Source: Deltaproteobacteria bacterium (GTDB lineage Bacteria > Desulfobacterota > DSM-4660 > Desulfatiglandales > HGW-15). From it: DNA of 5,393 nt. This document shows, piece after piece, positions 1 to 5,163 of the stretch (position 1 is its first letter; the number at the start of each line of letters is the position of its first letter). Location of the stretch: NCBI GenBank assembly GCA_016926135.1, contig JAFGPH010000590.1, positions 1 to 5,393 of the forward strand, given 5' to 3'. The notes under the pieces are model-generated. The model had not been told where the DNA came from and ran no database searches. It worked only from the letters and a program-made list of their open reading frames with translations. The position numbers were made by a program, and so were the translations under genes.

Positions 1-1319
1 CTGAGGCCGCTTTCATCGCCCGGCAGGGCTCGATGAGAGATTCCCTTCTGCATTTCCTCCAGCACGCTCGATTCGTGGACACCCAGCTTCTCAGCCAGGC
101 GCCGCACATAGAAGGATCGTTGAGCCGCGTTTCCCAGTTCCCTTAGAAGGGGAAGGACCTCTTTGAGCACAGAGACCCGTCCTTCTATGCTATTCCCGGC
201 CTGGCTGAATCGCTGATCGATATAAAAATCAAACAGGGGCTCAATATGCTCCAGAAGCTCAAGGAAGGCGGGCAAACCCCGCCTGTTGACAAAGCTGTCA
301 GGGTCTTCGTTCTCAGGCAACAGGAGTACCTTTGGCGCAAGCCCTTCTTCCAGGAAGCAGGCAAGACTCCTCAAGGCAGCCGACTTTCCAGCCCCGTCTG
401 AGTCGAAAACCACGACCGCTTCGTTGGCATATCCTTTCAGCAAACGGACATGTTCCCTGGTCAGGGCGGTTCCGAGTGTGGCGACGACGGCTTCGAATCC
501 ATGCCTCCTAAGGGCCAGCAGGTCCATGTAGCCTTCCACAATGACGGCCCGGCCACCCTGTCGAATGGCCTCGAGAGAGGCGTGTAAACCATACAGAACA
601 CGACCTTTGTGAAAGAGCATGGACTCGGGGGTATTCAGGTACTTTGGACTGGAATCATCAAGAACCCTGCCCCCGAAGCCAAGTACCCGTGCCCTGGCAT
701 CGAAGATGGGATACATGATTCTGCCCCGGAAACGGTCATAGAACCCTCCGTTCCTCCTCGGGATCACCAGACCAACCTTGGCGGCCTGTTCAAGGTCCTG
801 ACTCTTCAGAACTCGGGTGAGACCATCCCATTCATCCGGTGCATAACCGAGCCGGAACAGTGAAACCACCTTCCCTGTAATCCCTCGCCTGGCGAGGTAC
901 TCTCGCGCCTGTGCCCCTTTAGGGGATTTGGCGAGGATCTCATGGAAGTGAGAACAGGCCCACTCGTTCAGTTTCAGGAGCGACCCTCTTTCAGCCCATG
1001 CCCCTCTATCGGGGGTCCCCGGAGGACCGCTTGGAAGGGGGACATGATATCGCTCGGCAAGGTCTCTCAACGCCTCAGGGAACGAGACCTTGTGGTACTC
1101 CATCCAAAAGGCGATGGCATCCCCCCCCTTTCTGCATCCAAAACAATGGAAGATCTGTTTTGAAGAACTGACCGTGAAAGAAGGCTCCTTCTCCACATGG
1201 AACGGACAGAGACCCAGATAATTCTGGCCGGCACGCTTCAACTGGACGAACTGACCCACGAGTTCAACAATATCGATCGTCCGTTTGACCTCTTCCTTGG
1301 CAGAAAGCTGGGGTTCCAT
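1..1319 (-). CDS. dnaG: DNA primase DnaG (3' end beyond left edge)
   Basis: DnaG synthesises the RNA primers used at the replication fork. About 439 codons are visible with no internal stop or frameshift; full-length primases are usually about 580-640 residues, so the C-terminal helicase-binding domain lies outside the window. The N-terminal CHC2 zinc-binding domain is clear (C38, H41, C59, C62 in LCPFH and CFGC). The RNA polymerase core shows the FRGR basic motif (R198, R200). The TOPRIM part shows EGYMD (E262) and FDSDGAG (D306, D308), close to the metal-binding E265/D309/D311 of the E. coli enzyme. The ATG at 1319 is chosen because an in-frame TGA lies only six codons upstream. A TTG three codons earlier is the only other option, and neither has a strong ribosome site. 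A terminator lies about 100 bases upstream and yqeY 280 bases upstream, suggesting a macromolecular-synthesis type operon in which rpoD could follow off the left edge. Confidence 0.97.
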   Translation of the reverse strand, partial: MEPQLSAKEEVKRTIDIVELVGQFVQLKRAGQNYLGLCPFHVEKEPSFTVSSSKQIFHCFGCRKGGDAIAFWMEYHKVSFPEALRDLAERYHVPLPSGPPGTPDRGAWAERGSLLKLNEWACSHFHEILAKSPKGAQAREYLARRGITGKVVSLFRLGYAPDEWDGLTRVLKSQDLEQAAKVGLVIPRRNGGFYDRFRGRIMYPIFDARARVLGFGGRVLDDSSPKYLNTPESMLFHKGRVLYGLHASLEAIRQGGRAVIVEGYMDLLALRRHGFEAVVATLGTALTREHVRLLKGYANEAVVVFDSDGAGKSAALRSLACFLEEGLAPKVLLLPENEDPDSFVNRRGLPAFLELLEHIEPLFDFYIDQRFSQAGNSIEGRVSVLKEVLPLLRELGNAAQRSFYVRRLAEKLGVHESSVLEEMQKGISHRALPGDESGL

Positions 1320-1397
1320 GACATCCAACCCGTTTCAAGAAGAATAATCGTCTATTCCGCGTGGAGGGGAAGACCTGAATTCGTTCACCTCCGGTGC

Positions 1398-1463
1398 TCA
1401 GACAAAAAGCTCTTGAAAAGAAAAAACCCCTTCACCGGACGAAGGAGTTCTCTCGCCATCCAT
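1398..1463 (-). CDS. Possible 21-residue leader-type mini-ORF spanning the terminator
   Basis: An ATG at 1463 opens 21 codons ending in TGA at 1400-1398. An AGGAG motif at 1479-1475 lies 11 bases upstream, rather far for an ideal ribosome site. The frame reads straight through the terminator stem, loop and T tract. If translated, ribosomes would cover the hairpin and could prevent termination. The predicted peptide begins MDGERTPSSGEG and resembles nothing I recognise. Frames this short occur by chance, so this is offered only as a candidate. Confidence 0.2.
   Translation of the reverse strand: MDGERTPSSGEGVFSFQELFV
1421..1447 (-). terminator. Intrinsic terminator upstream of dnaG
   Basis: On the minus strand the seven-base arm CTCCTTC pairs with GAAGGGG (one G-U pair) around a seven-base loop, followed directly by six T and then a further T-rich stretch to about 1415. 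No matching T tract exists on the plus strand, so it acts on right-to-left transcription. It would stop or thin yqeY transcripts before dnaG. The E. coli rpsU-dnaG spacer also carries a terminator that limits primase synthesis, so a partial, regulatory terminator is plausible here. Confidence 0.8.
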
Positions 1464-1471
1464 AGGGATGG
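1456..1471 (-). repeat. Small perfect hairpin before the dnaG terminator
   Basis: CCATCC and GGATGG form a perfect six-base inverted repeat around a four-base loop (CTAT on the minus strand). It lies nine bases before the terminator stem, and no T tract follows it directly. The two ATG triplets around its 3' arm include the possible start of a mini-ORF. It could be an RNA structure in the leader or a binding site; its role is unknown. Confidence 0.4.
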
Positions 1472-1477
1472 ATTCTC

Positions 1478-1603
1478 CTAACCTCTTGTCATCTCCTGGA
1501 TCTTGGAAGTCTTTAGGCACCGTTTGACGTCACAGAGAGTGGAGAGCACCCACCGACCCGGGGAGTCAAACACCAGATGCTCAGGTCTGCTTCCAAAGGT
1601 CAA
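1478..1603 (-). CDS. Possible 41-residue ORF overlapping the yqeY stop
   Basis: A TTG at 1603 overlaps the yqeY TGA (TTGA), the arrangement seen in translationally coupled genes. The frame stays open for 41 codons to TAG at 1480-1478, and that stop overlaps the AGGAG of the next mini-ORF. The start has only a weak purine-rich site (GAAGAG, nine bases upstream). The peptide contains W, C and charged residues, has no evident signal or membrane segment, and matches no family I know. It may be a small protein, a remnant of a lost gene, or chance. Confidence 0.2.
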   Translation of the reverse strand: MTFGSRPEHLVFDSPGRWVLSTLCDVKRCLKTSKIQEMTRG

Positions 1604-2040
1604 CTCAAAAGTCTCTTCGCGATCTCGCTGACCTGCTTGCCCTGGGCCCTATCTGCGAGTCGGGCCATGGCTGCTTTCATGACTCTCCCCAGATCCTTGA
1701 GGTTCTGGGCAGACAACTCCTTCATGACCTCCCGCAGGGCCTCTTCAATTTCCGCCGGGGTCAGTTGTTCGGGCAAATATGTATAAAAGAGCCTGACTTC
1801 CTCCTCTTCCTTAAGGGCCAGATCTTCGCGGTTCCCCTTCCTGAACTCAAGGGCTGCTTCCTGCCCCTTTCTTATGAGAGAGGATAGAACCAGACGGATT
1901 TCATCATCACTCAACGAGCGTCCCTTTTCGACCTGCTTATTCTTGAGGGCAGCCTTGAGCATTCTGAGGCAGGATACGCGGAATTCATCCTTTGCCTTCA
2001 TCGCCTCTTTAAGGTTTTCTGATATTTCGTCTGCAAGCAT
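1600..2040 (-). CDS. yqeY: GatB/YqeY domain protein
   Basis: This is a stand-alone GatB/YqeY-type protein of 146 residues, matching the usual size of about 147. The family resembles the C-terminal tRNA-contacting part of the GatB amidotransferase subunit, but its cellular role is not firmly known. Family features seen are LRMLKAALKNKQVEKG near the N-terminus, LSDDEI, the REDL motif followed by a Glu-rich stretch, FYTYLPEQLT in the middle, and LKDLGRVMKAAM plus GKQVSEIAKRLL at the C-terminus. Two adjacent ATGs occur (2043 and 2040). The second is preferred because GGA at 2049-2047 is then six bases away, and a TTG further upstream (2082) would lie in the leader near the transcription start. 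A strong promoter precedes the gene and dnaG follows after a spacer, a pairing found in many bacteria. Confidence 0.93.
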   Translation of the reverse strand: MLADEISENLKEAMKAKDEFRVSCLRMLKAALKNKQVEKGRSLSDDEIRLVLSSLIRKGQEAALEFRKGNREDLALKEEEEVRLFYTYLPEQLTPAEIEEALREVMKELSAQNLKDLGRVMKAAMARLADRAQGKQVSEIAKRLLS

Positions 2041-2084
2041 CATTCTTCCGAAAGAGAGAAAATTTATACTCAGTTTAACCAATA

Positions 2085-2112
2085 ATTATAACCTGAAAAC
2101 TGACAAAGTCAA
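2085..2112 (-). promoter_or_regulatory. Sigma70-type promoter for yqeY (and perhaps dnaG)
   Basis: The minus strand carries TTGACT at 2112-2107 and a perfect TATAAT at 2090-2085, separated by 16 bases. This is the best promoter in the window. The predicted start near 2078 leaves a leader of about 38 bases before the yqeY ATG. It begins 11 bases beyond the hisA stop, so it separates the yqeY-dnaG transcript from the histidine cluster, although no terminator follows hisA and readthrough could add to it. Confidence 0.82.
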
Positions 2113-2122
2113 GGCCAATATC

Positions 2123-2854
2123 CTAGGCTTTTTCCCTGGCAACCCGGATAGCCTCCTGCAGGTCCAAAGTCCCCTCGTAAAGCGCCCTTCCCGTGATCAT
2201 CCCCGTAACACCGTATTTCGAGAGCGCACAGACTTCCATGACATCTTTGATCCCGGAGATTCCTCCTGAAGCGATGACCGGTACGCTGACCGAGTTGGCT
2301 AAGTCCTTAGTGCCTGTCAGATTGGGGCCCGTGCTCATGCCATCTCTCTGGATATCCGTGTAGATGATGGCTGCGATGTCGTTTTCTTCGAATCTCGTGG
2401 CCACCTCCAAGGCACTCAGCTCCGTCTCCTGAGTCCATCCCTCCACGGCCACCCGCCCCATCCTGGCGTCTATCCCAAGGATGATACGGTCGGGAAACCT
2501 GCGACAGGCGTGGTACAATAGATCAGGATCGCTGCATGCGGCACTGCCGAGGATCACCGCCTGCACACCTTCATCAAGATAGGCCGCAATGGTTTCCGCG
2601 GATCTTATCCCTCCGCCCAATTGAACCGGGATGGGAACGGCCAACACAATTTTTTTGACCAGATGGGCATTCACCGGCCTCTTCTCCATGGCGCCATCCA
2701 GGTCCACCACATGGAGTCTCTCTGCTCCCTTTTCGTACCATTTCAAGGCCATATCCTCGGGAGCTTGGGAGTAGACCGTCTCCTCGGACATGCGGCCCTG
2801 TTTCAATCTTACGCAACGGCCCGCTTTGATGTCGATGGCAGGTATGACAAGCAA
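2123..2854 (-). CDS. hisA: Phosphoribosylformimino-AICAR-P isomerase HisA
   Basis: HisA isomerises ProFAR to PRFAR, the fourth step of cytosolic histidine biosynthesis, by an Amadori rearrangement. The 243 residues match the family length and form a (beta/alpha)8 barrel with the internal two-fold repeat visible: phosphate-binding glycines at GGG 80-82 in one half and SGG 196-198 in the other. The catalytic aspartates are D8 (PAIDIK) and D129 (GIDAR), and YTDIQRDG (165-172) is also typical, which favours HisA over HisF. The start is TTG at 2854, where GGGGAG lies seven bases upstream and the protein begins at the usual MLVIPAIDI. The preceding gene stops two bases before this start, so translation is probably coupled. 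hisF, often the next gene, is absent; a new promoter and yqeY follow instead. Confidence 0.97.
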   Translation of the reverse strand: MLVIPAIDIKAGRCVRLKQGRMSEETVYSQAPEDMALKWYEKGAERLHVVDLDGAMEKRPVNAHLVKKIVLAVPIPVQLGGGIRSAETIAAYLDEGVQAVILGSAACSDPDLLYHACRRFPDRIILGIDARMGRVAVEGWTQETELSALEVATRFEENDIAAIIYTDIQRDGMSTGPNLTGTKDLANSVSVPVIASGGISGIKDVMEVCALSKYGVTGMITGRALYEGTLDLQEAIRVAREKA

Positions 2855-2856
2855 CC

Positions 2857-3573
2857 TCAGTCTCCCCTTTCCTGAGTCCGCTGTCCCCCGGGAAATCTTC
2901 CCATCAGGCTCACCAGACCAACTTCAGCCAGGAGGTCGGCTGTCAGCCACTTGCCCTTGGCCTTTACGAATGTCTCGAAGTCCAAGAGATTTTCAGTAAG
3001 CGACTGCTGTGACTTGTCAAAACTGCCTTTCCACAAAACAGCTCCATCCGTCGTTCTGACAAGATAGAGATCAAAGGCAACCGAAGCGGGACGATGGACC
3101 GCATAGTCCGTTCCTTCCCGTTCCAACCACCTGTAGATGTATCCCGTAAGAACCCCGTCGCTGGAAAAGGCGTTTCCGATTCTGATGAGGATCTGACTCT
3201 CCTCCAAGGTCGTATCAGACGAGAGAAGGCTTGCGAGGACACCTCTTGCTTGACCGGGTGAAACGAGTTCGTACCTTTTGTCCTCGACCATTCTGGAAAA
3301 GAGGGTATCTGTCATCCTCTCGATGACCTCTGGTAAGACCGGATAGGCCATATGCACCGCCCCCGACAGGGGGCCGCGTATCACTCCCGGTTCGTCCCCC
3401 GGTGATAGGGCGGGGAAGAATCCCATGACGACAATCGTTCTGACATCAGGCTGGAGAGTGGCCTGTTCCGGAACAACCGTCCTGAAAAGCTCACAACGCG
3501 TCAAAAGGAGTGGCAGGAGAGAGATGCTGATCATCATGAGGGTCAGGTGCACAGGGTAGGGGGTTCTCGACAT
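2857..3573 (-). CDS. Predicted exported, lipoprotein-like protein of unknown function
   Basis: I do not recognise this gene with certainty. The 238-residue product starts with a short polar segment and a hydrophobic stretch (about 9-26) that looks like a signal peptide. C27 follows in LLTRC, which resembles a lipobox except that R at -1 is unusual. The remainder is soluble, with a short beta-like segment (TIVVMGFF, 46-53), an alpha-like segment around 82-114, and SVAFDLYLVRTTDGAVLWKGSFDKSQ around 164-189. The alternation of a Gly-tyrosine strand (LTGYIYRW) with a dGavLWkg strand recalls CsgG/LpoB-type envelope lipoproteins, a weak resemblance only. The ATG at 3573 has GGAG six bases upstream; the longer GTG start at 3615 has no ribosome site. 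It sits 57 bases after hisB and 2 bases before hisA, so it is co-transcribed with histidine genes, but no enzymatic his function is apparent. Confidence 0.8.
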   Translation of the reverse strand: MSRTPYPVHLTLMMISISLLPLLLTRCELFRTVVPEQATLQPDVRTIVVMGFFPALSPGDEPGVIRGPLSGAVHMAYPVLPEVIERMTDTLFSRMVEDKRYELVSPGQARGVLASLLSSDTTLEESQILIRIGNAFSSDGVLTGYIYRWLEREGTDYAVHRPASVAFDLYLVRTTDGAVLWKGSFDKSQQSLTENLLDFETFVKAKGKWLTADLLAEVGLVSLMGRFPGGQRTQERGD

Positions 3574-3630
3574 CATGATCTCCGGAAACATCGTTCCTGT
3601 CAAAAGAACGGTCACAGGATAAAGGAGGTT

Positions 3631-4221
3631 TTACAGGACGCCTTTTGTGGAAGGGATCCTGTCCCCAAGTCTCTTTTCAGGGCCTAGCGCCTGATCCAGG
3701 GCTCTTCCAAATGCCTTGAAGATGGATTCAGCGATATGGTGGGGATCATCGCCGGAAAGAAGATCCACATGCAGTGTGATTCCAGCCTGATGTGCCAGGG
3801 CACGGAAAAACTCCCTGATGAGATGGACATCAAAAGTCCCTGTTTTGCCCTCTTTAAGGTCGACGCGATAGGCAAGGAACGGCCGGTTGGAAATGTCAAG
3901 GGCGACCCTTGCGAGGGCTTCATCCATGGGGATGAGGGCCTGGCCGTATCTCCTGATCCCTTGCCTTTCTCCGAGGGCTTGGCGGATTGCCTTTCCCAGG
4001 CAGATTCCCAGGTCCTCAACGGTGTGGTGATCGTCGACCTGCGTGTCTCCCCTGGCGGTCAGCCTTAGATCGATGAATCCGTGAGCGGCCATGAGGTTTA
4101 ACATGTGGTCCATAAAGGCTATGCCCGTATCGATCTGAGAGAGCCCTCTGCCGTCCAGGTTCAGTGAGAGCTTCACCTCGGTTTCGCGGGTTTTTCTCTC
4201 TATGCTCGCGCTTCTCTCCAT
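3631..4221 (-). CDS. hisB: Imidazoleglycerol-phosphate dehydratase HisB
   Basis: HisB dehydrates imidazole glycerol phosphate to imidazole acetol phosphate in cytosolic histidine biosynthesis, using a Mn cluster in a 24-subunit assembly. The 196 residues match the monofunctional form; the phosphatase domain of the E. coli bifunctional protein is absent. Metal-binding and catalytic motifs are intact: FMDHM (H39), DDHHTVED (63-70), PMDEALAR (98-105), DPHHIAE (159-165, in place of the common GxNxHH form), and the typical C-terminus IPSTKGVL. The ATG at 4221 has GGAGG nine bases upstream. It is the first gene of a cluster with the lipoprotein-like gene and hisA. It begins 57 bases after the tRNA-Ala terminator, and I see no clear promoter in that gap. 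Confidence 0.97.
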   Translation of the reverse strand: MERSASIERKTRETEVKLSLNLDGRGLSQIDTGIAFMDHMLNLMAAHGFIDLRLTARGDTQVDDHHTVEDLGICLGKAIRQALGERQGIRRYGQALIPMDEALARVALDISNRPFLAYRVDLKEGKTGTFDVHLIREFFRALAHQAGITLHVDLLSGDDPHHIAESIFKAFGRALDQALGPEKRLGDRIPSTKGVL

Positions 4222-4278
4222 CCGGGAATGCCTCCATCGTCATGAGATGCCGATCGGGAAGGTCTCCTTGAAGGCAGG

Positions 4279-4330
4279 AAAAAACGAAAGGTAACGAATG
4301 GTTGAATGAATCCAGAACTCGTTACCCTTT
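4279..4330 (-). terminator. Intrinsic terminator after tRNA-Ala
   Basis: On the minus strand GGTAACGA (4326-4319) pairs perfectly with TCGTTACC (4297-4290). A flanking AAA/TTT pairing extends the stem, with one bulged G on the 5' side. The loop is 21 bases, and CG plus six T (to 4279) follow the stem. It starts about 20 bases beyond the tRNA CCA end, so it ends the tRNA transcript. It also stands in front of hisB, so any readthrough would feed the histidine cluster. Confidence 0.85.
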
Positions 4331-4350
4331 TCCGCACCGTCATCGTTCTC

Positions 4351-4426
4351 TGGTGGAGATGATGGGATTCGAACCCACGACCTGTGCGTTGCGAACGCAC
4401 CGCTCTCCCAACTGAGCTACATCCCC
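4351..4426 (-). tRNA. tRNA-Ala, anticodon CGC
   Basis: The 76-base cloverleaf is complete on the minus strand. It has a seven-base acceptor stem (GGGGATG with CATCTCC), a D arm GCTC/GAGC, an anticodon stem GTGCG/CGCAC with loop TTCGCAA, a five-base variable loop, a T arm with loop TTCGAAT, discriminator A and an encoded CCA. Bases 34-36 are CGC, reading GCG alanine codons. The acceptor stem carries the G3-U70 pair that is the main alanine identity signal, confirming the charge. It has its own promoter and terminator and lies between the CPBP protease gene and hisB. Confidence 0.98.
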
Positions 4427-4444
4427 ACTGGACCATATCAACTG

Positions 4445-4473
4445 AATATAAATCCGTAACACCTGTTTTTCAA
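4445..4473 (-). promoter_or_regulatory. Sigma70-type promoter for tRNA-Ala
   Basis: The minus strand has TTGAAA at 4473-4468 and TATATT at 4450-4445, with an ideal 17-base spacer. Transcription would start near 4438, about 12 bases before the mature tRNA 5' end, a typical short tRNA leader. The -35 box is only 27 bases past the stop of the upstream protease gene, and no terminator separates them. Confidence 0.8.
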
Positions 4474-4500
4474 TCGCTTTTTCACAACCAGCTGAAAGGA

Positions 4501-5163
4501 TTAGGTAAGTGCTGGAAGAGACGCCAGATAGATGGTCATGTTCCCGATCATGTGTAGAAGAATTGGCGTGATGATCGACTTTATCTTCTCATAGGCCAGA
4601 CAGAATATGACGCTCCCCAGGAAAGGCACCAAGAATTGTGCATTGAAGTGTTGATGCAGGAGGCCAAAGAGAAGGGAAACCATAGCTGTGCAAACCAGGG
4701 CATTCCAGTACGCCCGCCCACTTCGATAGATCAACCGCCTGAAAACGAACTCCTCGGCAATCGGCGATAGAACGCACGCGGTAAGATAGAAGGTCAATAG
4801 CGCGAAGCCGCTCAAACGGGGCATGTCGCGGACGGTTTCAATCAAGGGCCATCCTACGATGGCTTTCCACAGGAAGAGAACGAGGGTACCCGCAGCGATG
4901 AGGAATGAGGCAAGAACAAGGGTCTCCCTCATGATTCGCGCAAGGGGCACTGGAGAAGACTTGGGGCCACAGACGACAAGGAGCAACACCTCAAGGCCCC
5001 TCAAGACCGCCAGGATGAAGAGGGGAGACAGGGACGGCATGTCATCCCTGACAAAAACGGCAAGGAATTCAAGCCCGACCAAGCTCAGAAGCAGTACGGC
5101 CGATCTCCCTATGCCGGGGAGGGGATCATACCAGCTTCCAGAAACAGTGAATAAACCCTGCAT
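4501..5163 (-). CDS. CPBP-family intramembrane metalloprotease
   Basis: This is a polytopic membrane protein of the CPBP (CaaX protease and bacteriocin-processing, formerly Abi) family, glutamate-dependent intramembrane proteases related to Rce1. The three family motifs are present: EEFVFRR (E137, E138, R142), FGLLH (F166, H170) and HMIGN (H204, N208). The 220 residues contain about seven hydrophobic segments, near 21-38, 46-64, 81-99, 117-134, 155-170, 177-192 and 198-217. The substrate cannot be told from sequence; family members serve in prenyl-protein processing, bacteriocin immunity or other envelope roles. The start is uncertain. The ATG at 5163 overlaps the upstream HEAT gene by 55 bases and lacks a clear ribosome site, while GGGAGA near 5107 could serve a CTG or TTG start around codons 24-28. 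Close linkage suggests co-transcription with the HEAT gene. Confidence 0.9.
   Translation of the reverse strand: MQGLFTVSGSWYDPLPGIGRSAVLLLSLVGLEFLAVFVRDDMPSLSPLFILAVLRGLEVLLLVVCGPKSSPVPLARIMRETLVLASFLIAAGTLVLFLWKAIVGWPLIETVRDMPRLSGFALLTFYLTACVLSPIAEEFVFRRLIYRSGRAYWNALVCTAMVSLLFGLLHQHFNAQFLVPFLGSVIFCLAYEKIKSIITPILLHMIGNMTIYLASLPALT

Larger units (their letters stand above)
1320..1599 (-). other. 280-base spacer between yqeY and dnaG
   Basis: No long gene lies here. Reading in the minus direction, the spacer contains a 41-codon open frame overlapping the yqeY stop, a 6-bp hairpin (1471-1456), a 21-codon mini-ORF, an intrinsic terminator (1447-1421) and about 100 bases of leader before dnaG. 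I found no convincing sigma70 promoter for dnaG in those last 100 bases; the best -10-like string, GATTAT near 1350, lacks a good -35. dnaG expression may therefore depend on readthrough from the yqeY promoter or on a promoter that does not match the consensus. Confidence 0.6.

Noticed and set aside
1386..1394. Strong ribosome-site-like GGAGGTG on the minus strand upstream of dnaG
   Set aside because: No ATG, GTG or TTG lies at a workable distance, and the frame of the overlapping GTG meets TGA 17 codons later, before dnaG.
286..1481. Four plus-strand ORFs of 73-94 codons across the dnaG region and its upstream spacer
   Set aside because: The first three (286-1163) lie wholly antisense to dnaG, and the last (1197-1481) is antisense to the dnaG 5' end and spacer. 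None shows a recognisable motif.
1874..2269. 131-codon plus-strand ORF across yqeY, its promoter and the end of hisA
   Set aside because: It runs antisense to two well-supported genes and through the yqeY promoter, with no family-like features.
4016..4243. 75-codon minus-strand ORF with a start just upstream of hisB
   Set aside because: It is an out-of-frame shadow of hisB; its product is low-complexity and charged, and HisB motifs occupy the other frame.
4222..4278. Histidine-operon attenuator or T-box riboswitch before hisB
   Set aside because: There is no run of histidine codons and no T-box consensus; the only terminator belongs to the tRNA unit.
4200..4436. Minus-strand ORF that reads through the tRNA
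   Set aside because: It translates the tRNA-Ala gene (giving a typical spurious GCSSVGRA-type peptide) and its terminator, so it is an artefact.
4488..4500. CAGCTG palindrome and short repeats just after the protease gene
   Set aside because: The palindrome is six bases with no T tract on the minus strand, so it does not make a terminator.
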